The notes below the pieces were generated by a model, which worked only from the letters and a program-made list of their open reading frames with translations, did no database searches and was not told the origin of the DNA. From Pueribacillus sp041725775 (GTDB lineage Bacteria > Bacillota > Bacilli > Bacillales > UBA6769), in contig NZ_JBEUEL010000001.1 of assembly GCF_041725775.1 (NCBI RefSeq), forward strand, positions 124,001 through 188,000: a stretch of 64,000 nt of DNA, given 5' to 3'. A program made the translations under genes and the position numbers. The number at the start of each line of letters is the position of its first letter. The first letter of the stretch is position 1. Positions 1-7,894 of this stretch are shown here, in pieces.

Positions 1-323
1 AACAATGTTTAATAAGTTATATTGATAATCAGCCTGTTGCAATGGTTCGATTTCAACTAAAAGAAGAGGGGTTATATTTTTATAGGCTTTCAGTAATTCC
101 GGAAAAACAAGGTCAAGGTGTTGCAAAAAAAATTTTAAGTTCTCTAGAAGATTATGCAATAGAAAAAGGTGTAACAAAGTTATTATGTAAAGTTCGTATG
201 ACAGTGCCTAAAAATATAAAGTTATATAGTTCAATTGGGTATGAAATTTTTGATGAGGAAGTCGTACATAAACCAAATGGCTCTGATATAAAAGTTGTTT
301 CAATGATGAAGAGACTTCAATAA
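1..323 (+). CDS. GNAT-family N-acetyltransferase, C-terminal part (cut by window start)
   Basis: The reading frame is open from base 3 with no stop, so the gene begins outside the window and the ATG at 42 is probably internal. The visible 107 residues hold the second half of a GNAT fold: a beta strand (LYFYRLSVIP) followed by the acetyl-CoA pyrophosphate-binding loop QGQGVA, which fits the family motif Q/R-x-x-G-x-G/A, then an alpha helix and the C-terminal strand and helix with a YSSIGYE segment typical of GNAT C-termini. GNAT enzymes move an acetyl group from acetyl-CoA to an amine. The substrate cannot be read from this fragment. The next gene is on the opposite strand, so this ends its unit. 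Confidence 0.8.
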   Translation, partial: QCLISYIDNQPVAMVRFQLKEEGLYFYRLSVIPEKQGQGVAKKILSSLEDYAIEKGVTKLLCKVRMTVPKNIKLYSSIGYEIFDEEVVHKPNGSDIKVVSMMKRLQ

Positions 324-512
324 AAACAAGCATGTAGTGGAAATAACCAATCTAATCTTATGAAACTATCATTAAAGATAATTTGTTTGAATTAATATAG
401 CGTCGTATTAAAGTTCACTTTGATTTAGTGATCATTGTTTAACAATACATGTAAAACATACTTTACCCTTGCCACAACAATATTAGTGACAAAGGGGTTT
501 TGTAGTGGTTTA

Positions 513-1442
513 CTAGCTTGACGAGTGGTCCTCCGTGTTCGTATCTTGACTTTTTTTCCAATGATGTAAAGCGTAAGCGGTAAATACCATAACGGCGAGC
601 ATACCAACGTATATAAGTAATTCAATATAAAATAATGATTGCGTTATATCTGCCAAGGTTGTATGGTTCACGAACACGTCATAAGGGTTTGAGTTTCGAT
701 AAGATATTTCAATTTTGTCTCCAAATGAAAATTGATCGAATGTATTTTTTGTTACTTCTTTTACCACTTCAACATTTTCGTCGTCACGATTTTGAAAAGA
801 AAGTGTGAATTCAAATTTTGAATCTTGGTGCTTCCGATAACCAATATCGGCTTGCTCATCGATGATAATGGCCTCAGTCTTTGTATTTGAAATGGGTATC
901 ATTTTCCGAAGAATGTTCACTAAAAATCTACCTGAGAAATAGACGAACACAATCATTACAACAGTAAGAAATTTCATCCCATTTCCTTTTGACGGTTTGC
1001 CTAAAAATGTTTTCTTTATTAGTCGTTCGATCGCAGGGATTTCGGTTATTAGTAAAAACAATCCAAGGAGCGAGAAAAAGCCAAATGTGGCAATCGCTAC
1101 AACGAAAAAGAAGCCATCATACAAAAAGTCACGTGCCGTTGAAAACGTTCCATAAATTGAAAAGCCTTCAATGTTATCGCCAATTTTAAAGTTATTCATT
1201 TGTTGTCTTGATATACGATGAAGATACCTTGATTCAGTTCCATCTAGTAATTGTACACGGACGAAATAGGCTGGTGGAGTAAACAAACTTTTTTCCCCGA
1301 CTTTAGCAGTAATGATGGCTTCCTCTTTTTTTGCTTCTGAGAGATCATATTCTTCCATATAGGAATCAATCATAATTCCAGTTAGAATACCGAAAAATAG
1401 CGTGAATATGAATATGCCGATAATCTCTTTAAACTTCTCCAA
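513..1442 (-). CDS. Membrane protein of unknown function, paralogue of the divergent neighbour
   Basis: No named family is recognised. The 309-residue protein has a membrane segment at about residues 7-25, an extracytoplasmic stretch with the motif KSLF-x-P-x-YFV, a second segment near 110-135, a third near 157-175, another soluble stretch ending in the motif EISYRNSNPYDVF, and a last segment near 272-292. The start is TTG at 1442; an in-frame TAA lies directly upstream, so no earlier start is possible. It is divergent from a full-length paralogue at 1619-2599 with the same layout and the near-identical motif EISYRNVNPYDIF. DUF3592-like proteins share this kind of soluble region, but that link is only a guess. 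The C-terminus is hydrophilic and acidic. Confidence 0.75.
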   Translation of the reverse strand: MEKFKEIIGIFIFTLFFGILTGIMIDSYMEEYDLSEAKKEEAIITAKVGEKSLFTPPAYFVRVQLLDGTESRYLHRISRQQMNNFKIGDNIEGFSIYGTFSTARDFLYDGFFFVVAIATFGFFSLLGLFLLITEIPAIERLIKKTFLGKPSKGNGMKFLTVVMIVFVYFSGRFLVNILRKMIPISNTKTEAIIIDEQADIGYRKHQDSKFEFTLSFQNRDDENVEVVKEVTKNTFDQFSFGDKIEISYRNSNPYDVFVNHTTLADITQSLFYIELLIYVGMLAVMVFTAYALHHWKKSQDTNTEDHSSS

Positions 1443-1618
1443 TTATAAAGTTCACATCCAGTATTTAAACGTTATTACCTTTATTGTATCGAAGTTAGGT
1501 TAAGAATTAAGAGTACCAGGAACTAGTCTTACACACGCAGTTTGTAGGTCTAAATACACTCTTATGATGTTTGACCTTTTTTGTATAATGTTCATAAAAG
1601 GAAGAGGTGTAAAGGAAG

Positions 1619-2599
1619 ATTAAAACTTTTATTCATGCGATCATTTATTTATTTTGGTTATCCTTTTTCGGCTTTATGCTATATACGACGGTAACGTCTT
1701 TCGTTACTGATTACAACATTTTAAATGCTGAGAAAACAACGGCAACCGTAGTCGAACAACATTCAAAAAAGAGTTTATTTCGGACGCCGACGTATTTTGT
1801 TACTGTTGATTTGAATCGAATAGAAGAGTATGGGGATTATAACGGAATTGAGAATCGAGTGACATCGTTTCAAATGAAAAAGGCTGAACAAACGTCTGAA
1901 GTGAACGGATATTTTATCGATGATCATTTTTTCACGCTATACGATATTTTGCTCGATAGTTTTGTCATCATCGTACTGAGCATTTTCTTATTGCTTTGCT
2001 TGTTCGCTATGTTGTTGTACCCATTTTTAATAATCGTTGAAAAGAAAAAAGTACAACAAAAGCCGAAAAAACCCCGTCGCTTAAAGGTGAAAAAGAAATC
2101 ACGAGATGAGCCTGAGAAAATGACGTTCACTAAAATTTTTCTCACCATTTTTTTCGTTGGTGGGTTCATGTTTTCAAGCTTGTTCGTAGTGAACAGTTTT
2201 CATAAATTCATACCGCTCGGGCAAACGAAGACTGATGCCATCGTCAAGGCAAAAGATTCGGAACTTGAAGTGATGTACTTTTTAAAAATGTGGAGAGAGA
2301 CTACAGCGGATCCAACGTTTACGCTTCAACTGTTATTTGAAACTGAAGATGGAGAACGTTATGAAGTTGTAAAAGAAGTGACTCGGCATACGTATCGAAA
2401 AACAGATGTTGGTGATGTTCTAGAAATTTCTTATCGAAATGTGAATCCATACGACATTTTCGTATCATCTAGTTTAGGAGATTTTCTCGTATTATGGGTA
2501 TATACTGAATTATATCTTTATATTGTGATTGTGGGGGCTGGCTTAATTTATGTTTTATTCAAAATTGTTGCGTATGCAAAGAAACGAAAGAAAACATAA
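1619..2599 (+). CDS. Membrane protein of unknown function, paralogue of the divergent neighbour, probable ATT start
   Basis: This is the partner of the minus-strand gene at 513-1442. The first ATG (1676) would remove the first membrane segment. The frame is open upstream to 1613, and beginning at ATT 1619 gives a protein that aligns without any gap to the paralogue for its first 54 residues: FFG at 16-18, S27, Y32, A37, A42 and KSLF at 51-54 all match. GAAGAGGTG at 1601-1609 lies at a good ribosome-binding distance from 1619. The 326-residue product then has membrane segments near 8-24, 112-135, 170-187 and 290-312, with a strongly basic cytoplasmic linker around 138-165. The function is unknown. 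The gene pair probably arose by local duplication and inversion. Confidence 0.7.
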   Translation: MKTFIHAIIYLFWLSFFGFMLYTTVTSFVTDYNILNAEKTTATVVEQHSKKSLFRTPTYFVTVDLNRIEEYGDYNGIENRVTSFQMKKAEQTSEVNGYFIDDHFFTLYDILLDSFVIIVLSIFLLLCLFAMLLYPFLIIVEKKKVQQKPKKPRRLKVKKKSRDEPEKMTFTKIFLTIFFVGGFMFSSLFVVNSFHKFIPLGQTKTDAIVKAKDSELEVMYFLKMWRETTADPTFTLQLLFETEDGERYEVVKEVTRHTYRKTDVGDVLEISYRNVNPYDIFVSSSLGDFLVLWVYTELYLYIVIVGAGLIYVLFKIVAYAKKRKKT

Positions 2600-2700
2600 T
2601 GGCGGATTCTTATGAGTTCGCTATTTTCAAATAGAAATCGTATGGTTAAAAATGCTAAGATGTAAGTATGCTTTCAAGTTCACTAATGGGAGGGGAAGAA

Positions 2701-3387
2701 GTGCTTGCGTTTTCTGTTTTTAGAATTTTGCATATATGTTCTGGATTTTTAGCGTTACTAATTTTCTGGATTCCCCTTGTGACGAAAAAAGGACGAAAAG
2801 TGCATCGAACGGTCGGATGGATCTATGTGTGGGCGATGGCGATCGTTTCGCTTTCCGCATTTTATATGGGAGCATATCGTGTATTATTCGATGAAACGGC
2901 TGCTCATGAGCTTATCTCGTTTTCTTGGTTTTTAATTTTTATTTCGATTTTAAGTGGGGCGACCGCATGGTACGGTATTCGTGTGCTTCATTTTAAACAG
3001 CGGAAAGAACGACATCGTCATATATTTGATTTGTTCGTTAGCTCTTTACTCGTAGGGTCAGGCGTAGGGATAAGCTTGTATGGATTTTCGATTAATTCCC
3101 CTTTAATCGCGTATTTTCCTTTGCTCGGTATTTTTATTGGCGTATTGCAATTGCTATATTGGCTCCGAAAACCGTCTCAAAGAATGCATTGGTATTATGA
3201 ACACTTCGGCGGGATGATTCCATGCTGCATTGCGACAGTGACAGCTTTCACCGTTTTTGGAGCACCACGGCTATTAAATATAGAAACGACAAGCATTTTT
3301 TTATGGTTTTTGCCAACAATTCTGCTCGTGCCTGTTTTAATTGGGTTTCAAATTTATTATAATAACAAGTTTTCAAAGAGTTTTTGA
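2701..3387 (+). CDS. DUF2306-like integral membrane protein
   Basis: The product is 228 residues with about seven hydrophobic helices and little soluble sequence. The N-terminal helix HICSGFLALLIFW followed by KKGRKVHRTVGWIYVWAM is the pattern of DUF2306 proteins, which carry conserved histidines at helix ends (here HIC, KVHRTVG, RHRHIF and YYEHFGG). Haem binding has been suggested for such proteins but I cannot show it here. The start is taken as GTG 2701 because GGGAGGGG ends five bases before it; an in-frame ATG at 2668 has no ribosome binding site. The gene is followed after a few bases by a decayed membrane gene with an almost identical ribosome binding site. Confidence 0.65.
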   Translation: MLAFSVFRILHICSGFLALLIFWIPLVTKKGRKVHRTVGWIYVWAMAIVSLSAFYMGAYRVLFDETAAHELISFSWFLIFISILSGATAWYGIRVLHFKQRKERHRHIFDLFVSSLLVGSGVGISLYGFSINSPLIAYFPLLGIFIGVLQLLYWLRKPSQRMHWYYEHFGGMIPCCIATVTAFTVFGAPRLLNIETTSIFLWFLPTILLVPVLIGFQIYYNNKFSKSF

Positions 3388-3400
3388 ACGGGGGGAAGAG

Positions 3401-4113
3401 ATAATCGAATTATTCTATGTCGTTGCTTTTGTTTTTCTCTTTATTATGAATGGACTTGTCATTTTCGCATGGAAAAAGTGGAAGTTTCATTTCATTGTTT
3501 CTAGTCTTGTATTGTTATTCATTAGCCCGTTTGTCGAACGGTTATTTTATCGAGTTAACTTAGCGATTACAAAAGATGTCACTTCAGTCGACTTGGAAGC
3601 TATTCTCTTTTTCTTTGCTACGTTAGGAAATAGTTATGTCCTTCTGGCAATTGGGCTAGGTCTTCTTATAAAAAGAGTTTTCATTCAAGTAAAAAACAAT
3701 GAATGGACGAAGAAAAACAATCAACTCCTTGTGCTCGGTTTAGGCGGATTGTTTCTTGCTCCTGTTGTCAAAATGATATATTTTAAGGTTGTGTCTCGAA
3801 TGAGTATTCATCATGGTGCTACCGTTGATTAACGACTTGCAATAATGCTAATCGTCATTGGTATGATTTTTATTTTGATTTGGTTATTAACAAAACGATG
3901 GATAGCGAAACGGATCATTCATATTTCGATTGTCGGTCTCCTATTCGTTGCTCTTTTTCCGATTGTTAAGTTACTAAGCAACCAATACTACTTATTTTTC
4001 CTTCCATATCAACCTTATGAAGCGTGATTATATAGTTATGCCTTGGTGATACTTTTCTTGGTTATCGGGGTATTTTTTCTTTTCATAGCTTTAATAAAAG
4101 CGATAAAAAATTG
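3401..4113 (+). pseudogene. Decayed multi-helix membrane protein gene with two in-frame stops
   Basis: One reading frame runs from about 3401 to 4113 and encodes only membrane-type sequence, but it is interrupted by TAA at 3830-3832 and TGA at 4025-4027, both in the same frame. The three pieces are about 143, 64 and 28 residues, all strongly hydrophobic. The last (YSYALVILFLVIGVFF) ends at a TGA at 4111-4113 just before a terminator. The ribosome binding site GGGGGG at 3390-3395 sits before ATA 3401, so the original start codon also seems lost or is a near-cognate one. An ATG at 3341 lies inside the preceding gene. No family is recognised. The frame is intact apart from the stops, so the damage looks recent, or the calls are sequencing errors. 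Confidence 0.6.
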
Positions 4114-4127
4114 AACTTTATTCACTT

Positions 4128-4157
4128 AAAGCACGGGAGCGGTGCTTTTTTGTTTTT
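4128..4157 (+). terminator. Rho-independent terminator
   Basis: AAAGCAC and GTGCTTT form a seven-pair stem with a seven-base loop, followed by a run of T broken by a single G. It closes the unit that begins at the DUF2306-like gene and separates it from yunF. Confidence 0.8.
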
Positions 4158-4232
4158 GGGTGAATTTGAGAAGTTGCCTTTTTATCGTTGAAGGTTCAAA
4201 ATAAACATACGAGAAAAGAAGGGAGTGTCCGC

Positions 4233-5081
4233 ATGATTTACATTGGTGTAACGGGCTGGGGCGACCACGACTCTATTTATCAAGATGGGGTAAAATCGAT
4301 AGAAAAGCTTGTTCATTATGCGAGTCACTTTCCGATCGTGGAGTTGGATGCAAGCTTTTATGCCATTCAACCGAAGCGCAATATGGAGAAGTGGATTGCG
4401 GAAACTCCAGATACGTTTCAATTTGTTGTTAAAGCGTATCAAGGAATGACGGGACATGAACGCGGAAGCAACCTTTTTAAGACTGAACAAGAGATGTATG
4501 ATGCATTTATTCAATCGATCCTTCCTCTTCATGAAGTAAACAAGCTTGCGATGGTGCTCTTCCAATTCCCACCATGGTTTAATTTGAAGAAAGAGAATGT
4601 GAAGCAACTACGGGAAATTAAGCAATTGATGGGTGACCTTCCAGTAGCGCTTGAATTTCGTCATCAATCATGGTTTCATCCCCAATTTAAAGAAAAAACA
4701 TTAGCGTTTATGAAGACGGAAGGGTGGATGCATAGCATTTGTGATGAGCCACAAGCAGGTGAAGGGTCAATTCCTACTGTTCTGCATCCTACGAATACTC
4801 ACGCAACACTCGTTCGTTTTCATGGTCGAAATGCGTATGGATGGAATCGATCAAAAGATAAAAATTGGCGAAACGTTCGTTATTTATATAGGTATAACAG
4901 AGAAGAACTATTGGAATGGGCTGTTCATTTGCGGATGCTTGAAAAACGATGTGAAAATGTGTATGTACTGTTTAATAATAATTCAGGCGGTCATGCTGCT
5001 CAAAATGCAAAAGAGATGATCGAGTTGCTTGGCATTCAATACGAACAACTTGCACCACGGCAATTAAACTTGTTTTCGTAA
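4233..5081 (+). CDS. yunF: DUF72 family protein YunF
   Basis: This is a cytosolic DUF72 protein with a TIM-barrel-like fold; the biochemical role is not established. The start MIYIGVTGWGDHDSIY, the block FPIVELDASFYAIQP, the FQFVVKAYQGMTGH block and ALEFRHQSWF are hallmarks of DUF72. The 282-residue product agrees with the usual length. ATG 4233 is chosen because AAGAAGGGAGTG lies just upstream; an earlier in-frame ATG at 4188 has none. It is followed after 16 bases by yunD, as in B. subtilis, where yunE lies between yunD and yunF in the opposite order of reading. No yunE is present here. The stop at 5081 follows a polar tail. Confidence 0.9.
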   Translation: MIYIGVTGWGDHDSIYQDGVKSIEKLVHYASHFPIVELDASFYAIQPKRNMEKWIAETPDTFQFVVKAYQGMTGHERGSNLFKTEQEMYDAFIQSILPLHEVNKLAMVLFQFPPWFNLKKENVKQLREIKQLMGDLPVALEFRHQSWFHPQFKEKTLAFMKTEGWMHSICDEPQAGEGSIPTVLHPTNTHATLVRFHGRNAYGWNRSKDKNWRNVRYLYRYNREELLEWAVHLRMLEKRCENVYVLFNNNSGGHAAQNAKEMIELLGIQYEQLAPRQLNLFS

Positions 5082-5097
5082 TGAAAGGGGGAATAAC

Positions 5098-6498
5098 ATG
5101 GCACTAGAAACGATTCATATTTATCATACGAATGATCTTCATAGTCATTTAGAGCATTGGCCTCAGATAGCGCATTTCATAAAACAACAACGAAAGTTGC
5201 ACGAGCTTCAAAATGAGGAAATGCTTTTATTTGATATTGGTGATCATTGTGATCGCGTTGATAGTTTAACAGAAGGTTTATCAGGTAAAGGAAATGTTAC
5301 ACTGTTAAACGAACTTCATTATGATAATGTGACGATAGGGAATAATGAAGGGATCACATTTTCAAAACAAGATCTAAATTCGCTCTATGATGAGGCAAAT
5401 TTTGAAGTACTTGTGGCGAACCTTTTTCATAAAAATGGGCACCGACCGCATTGGGCGTTTCCTTATGATATTCATCGTCTAAAAAATGGAATGAATGTCG
5501 GTGTTATCGGAATTACAGTGCCGTATTATGCGTTTTACGATTTGCTCGGTTGGAAAGTGTCTGATCCGTGGGAAGTGTTGCCCCCACTTATTGCACAGTT
5601 AAAGAAAAAGGTAGATATTATTATTTTGCTTTCCCATATGGGATATGGCTTTGATGTTGAAGTTGCTCAAACGTTAGACGGAATTGATCTCATAATCGGC
5701 GCCCATACACATCATTTACTCCAGCAGGGCAAACGAGTAAAAGGAACGTTAATTACCCAAGCGGGCAAATTTGGACGTTATGTTGGACAAATTACGGTTT
5801 CGTTTGATCTTAATATGAAGCAAATTGTTACGGCGGATGCGTCATGTGTGCCAGTTACTACGATGAAATCCGATCGTAAAACGGAACAGCTAATCACTGA
5901 TTTGCGTGCTGAAGGTAATCGTCGCTTAAATGAAGAAGTGGCAAAACTTTCTTCACCATTGCCTGTTTCTTGGTTCGGGTCATCCCCTTTTGCAAATGTA
6001 TTGGTACAAAGCTTAAAGGAATGGTGCAATACAGAAATCGCGATGGTGAATGCAGGGATTTTGTTAGATGGGTTACCATCTGGGACTGTGACAAAAAGTG
6101 ATTTACATCGTGTTTGTCCACACCCGATTAATCCGTGTATTGTTACGCTAAGCGGAAGTGAACTAAAGGAGATTATTGCTCAAGCGCTACGTACGGAAAT
6201 GATTGGATTGCAATTTCAAGGTCTTGGCTTTCGTGGGAAAATGATGGGTGCAATGGTGTACGACGGAATTGAGTTTGAAGTGCAACGGTATGCGGATGGT
6301 GAAAATCGAGCACGAGACATTTTTATTAATGGTAAGCTGCTAGAACCGAAGGAATCTTATGAAATTGCAACGATCGATATGTTTACGTTTGGAAGATTAT
6401 ATCCAGCAATTGCACAAGCGAAGGAAAAACAGTATTTTTTGCCTGAGATGCTTCGCGATTTACTTGCGTGGAAGCTGAGTCACATTGTAAACGAATGA
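5098..6498 (+). CDS. yunD: YunD, 5'-nucleotidase/metallophosphoesterase family
   Basis: A two-domain enzyme of the UshA/5'-nucleotidase family with no signal peptide, hence probably cytosolic. The metal-binding motifs of the N-terminal calcineurin-like domain are visible: HTNDLHSH (residues about 10-17), DIGDH near 47, GNNEG near 82, LSHMGYG near 180 and GAHTHH near 201. The usual GNHE is GNNE here, which I believe is normal for the YunD subgroup. The C-terminal substrate domain begins near residue 285 (SSPFANVLVQSLKEW) and contains FQGLGFRGK. The 466-residue length fits the family. It hydrolyses a phosphate ester, probably a nucleotide, but the substrate cannot be told. It follows yunF closely with GAAAGGGGG upstream of the ATG and is probably co-transcribed. 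Confidence 0.9.
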   Translation: MALETIHIYHTNDLHSHLEHWPQIAHFIKQQRKLHELQNEEMLLFDIGDHCDRVDSLTEGLSGKGNVTLLNELHYDNVTIGNNEGITFSKQDLNSLYDEANFEVLVANLFHKNGHRPHWAFPYDIHRLKNGMNVGVIGITVPYYAFYDLLGWKVSDPWEVLPPLIAQLKKKVDIIILLSHMGYGFDVEVAQTLDGIDLIIGAHTHHLLQQGKRVKGTLITQAGKFGRYVGQITVSFDLNMKQIVTADASCVPVTTMKSDRKTEQLITDLRAEGNRRLNEEVAKLSSPLPVSWFGSSPFANVLVQSLKEWCNTEIAMVNAGILLDGLPSGTVTKSDLHRVCPHPINPCIVTLSGSELKEIIAQALRTEMIGLQFQGLGFRGKMMGAMVYDGIEFEVQRYADGENRARDIFINGKLLEPKESYEIATIDMFTFGRLYPAIAQAKEKQYFLPEMLRDLLAWKLSHIVNE

Positions 6499-6542
6499 CA
6501 TACAGTATAGAAAGACTAATCCTTATAATATAGGATGTGGAA

Positions 6543-6571
6543 GTACATCTCTAAAAATTTTGTGGATGTAC
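6543..6571 (+). other. Inverted repeat in the yunD-yunC gap
   Basis: GTACATC and GATGTAC are perfect inverted arms of seven bases around a 15-base A/T-rich loop. There is no T-run, so it is not a standard terminator. It lies about 60 bases upstream of the yunC start and could be an operator or mRNA-stabilising hairpin. Function unknown. Confidence 0.4.
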
Positions 6572-6629
6572 CGAAAAACAGTTTTTATTTGTATGACATT
6601 CGCAAGTTAGAAAGGAGTCGGAGTGGCGA

Positions 6630-6932
6630 ATGATTTCAGTTGAACCACTGTTTATTGAAGGAAAACCATTTACGGCAGTAACCGTAAAACTACCAAAAAC
6701 AAATTTTATGTCAATAAGTAACGATAAAGGGTATATCATGTGCGGAGCACTCGATGTTCAATTGTTGAACGATAAATTAAAAGAACGAAAAATTATTGCT
6801 GGTCGAGCAGTCGGTGTTCGTACGATTGAGCAATTGCTTGAGGCTCCATTGGAATCGGTCACACTTGAAGCTGAGGAACTAGGCATTCAAGCAGGTATGA
6901 TAGGTAAAGATGCGCTTCTAAAGATGTTTTAA
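6630..6932 (+). CDS. yunC: YunC, DUF1805 protein
   Basis: A 100-residue cytosolic protein of family DUF1805 (YunC). The characteristic central part is visible: NFMSISNDKGYIMCGALDVQLLNDKL, interrupted here only for length, followed by RAVGVRTIEQLLEAPLE. Crystal structures exist for this family but no activity is known. The ATG at 6630 follows AGAAAGGAG at a normal distance. It lies between yunD and yunB as in B. subtilis and is likely in the same transcription unit as yunB, which starts 60 bases downstream. Confidence 0.88.
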   Translation: MISVEPLFIEGKPFTAVTVKLPKTNFMSISNDKGYIMCGALDVQLLNDKLKERKIIAGRAVGVRTIEQLLEAPLESVTLEAEELGIQAGMIGKDALLKMF

Positions 6933-6991
6933 ATTCTTGTCCTGATTTCCCTTTCTTCATGCATATATATAGCATGAAGGGAGGGGTTTTC

Positions 6992-7762
6992 TTGTTTATA
7001 AGAAAACGGCCCCGCCGGGCGCCAATGTCTTTTCGAACGGTATTTGCGATTTCAGCGATTGTATTCATCGTTTTAACGATACAAGGATTATGGCTTGTAG
7101 AAAGTGGAATTAAGCCAGTCCTAGTTGAGATTGCAAAAGCCGAAACGCAGCGGATTGCACAACAAGCGATTAATGATGCTGTATCGCAAAAAATGGTTGG
7201 AGATGTGGAAGCGTTAAGTGAACAGCACGAGCTAGTCATTACGGAAAAAGATGAAAGTGGAAAAATTACATCAGCTCGAATTAATTCACGGTCGTTTAAT
7301 CGGATCTTATCTGAAGCGACCGAAACGGCACAAGAGTATTTAAATATGATTGAACGAGGTGAAATTAATCAGTGGTCAGAACTGTTGGAAGAAACAGATA
7401 TTGAGCCAGTGGGAGATCATGAACACGGTGTTGTTCATTACATTGCGCTAGGAAAAGCGACGCGAAATGCATTGCTTGCTAACCTTGGACCAAAGGTGCC
7501 GATCCGATTCCACACGATCGGTGAAGTGCAATCGAAGCCGGTCAGTGATGTGAAGCTCGTAGGTATTAATAATATTTGGATCGAAATCAATATTCGTTTT
7601 GAAGTTAATGTTAATGTAGTCGTGCCGTTTGCAACTGAAACAGATAAAGTGACAGCAAATGTGCCACTCGTGTTTACATTAATCAACGGCGAAGTTCCGC
7701 AGTTTTACAATCAGTCAAGTGAAGGAATGCCCCCTGCCATCGTTCCTAATTTTGATCAATAA
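6992..7762 (+). CDS. yunB: Sporulation protein YunB
   Basis: YunB is a mother-cell sporulation protein, sigma-E controlled in B. subtilis and needed for efficient spore formation; its mechanism is unknown. The 256-residue product has a short basic N-terminus (RKRPRRAPMSFRT), one membrane segment at about 20-37, and a large extracytoplasmic domain. That domain begins with an ESGIKPVLVEIAKAETQRIA helix and contains a run of beta strands (NNIWIEINIRFEVNVNVVVPF), a pattern shared with SpoIIR- and YtrI-type sporulation proteins. The start is TTG 6992 since GGGAGGGG ends five bases before it; this also brings the length close to the 254 residues of the B. subtilis protein. The in-frame ATGs at 6959 and 6974 have no binding site. 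Confidence 0.9.
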   Translation: MFIRKRPRRAPMSFRTVFAISAIVFIVLTIQGLWLVESGIKPVLVEIAKAETQRIAQQAINDAVSQKMVGDVEALSEQHELVITEKDESGKITSARINSRSFNRILSEATETAQEYLNMIERGEINQWSELLEETDIEPVGDHEHGVVHYIALGKATRNALLANLGPKVPIRFHTIGEVQSKPVSDVKLVGINNIWIEINIRFEVNVNVVVPFATETDKVTANVPLVFTLINGEVPQFYNQSSEGMPPAIVPNFDQ

Positions 7763-7775
7763 ATGTTAATTTCTA

Positions 7776-7805
7776 TTGATCAAATTTAGATTAGTGGATT
7801 ATACT
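7776..7805 (+). promoter_or_regulatory. Probable sigma-A promoter of the sodium symporter gene
   Basis: TTGATC at 7776-7781 and TATACT at 7800-7805 are separated by 18 bases. They precede the symporter gene by about 90 bases, leaving an A/T-rich leader that carries an extra strong Shine-Dalgarno sequence (AAGGAGGG, about 7850) with no evident start after it. Confidence 0.5.
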
Positions 7806-7894
7806 ATATTTAATCAAATTATCATAAAATTGTAACAACATTTTTAGGAAGGAGGGCAGAGTATATTTTTTATTAAAATAGGGAGGGAAAAAAG

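Noticed and set aside
1571..1589. TTGACC followed by TATAAT upstream of the plus-strand paralogue
   Set aside because: The two boxes are only seven bases apart, too close for a sigma-A promoter; no better -35 is at 17 bases from this TATAAT.
4182..4607. Minus-strand open frame opposite yunF
   Set aside because: It is an antisense shadow of a well-conserved gene with no ribosome binding site.
5098..6498. GNNEG in place of GNHE in YunD as a sign of lost activity
   Set aside because: The other metal ligands are intact and, to my knowledge, this change is usual in the YunD branch.
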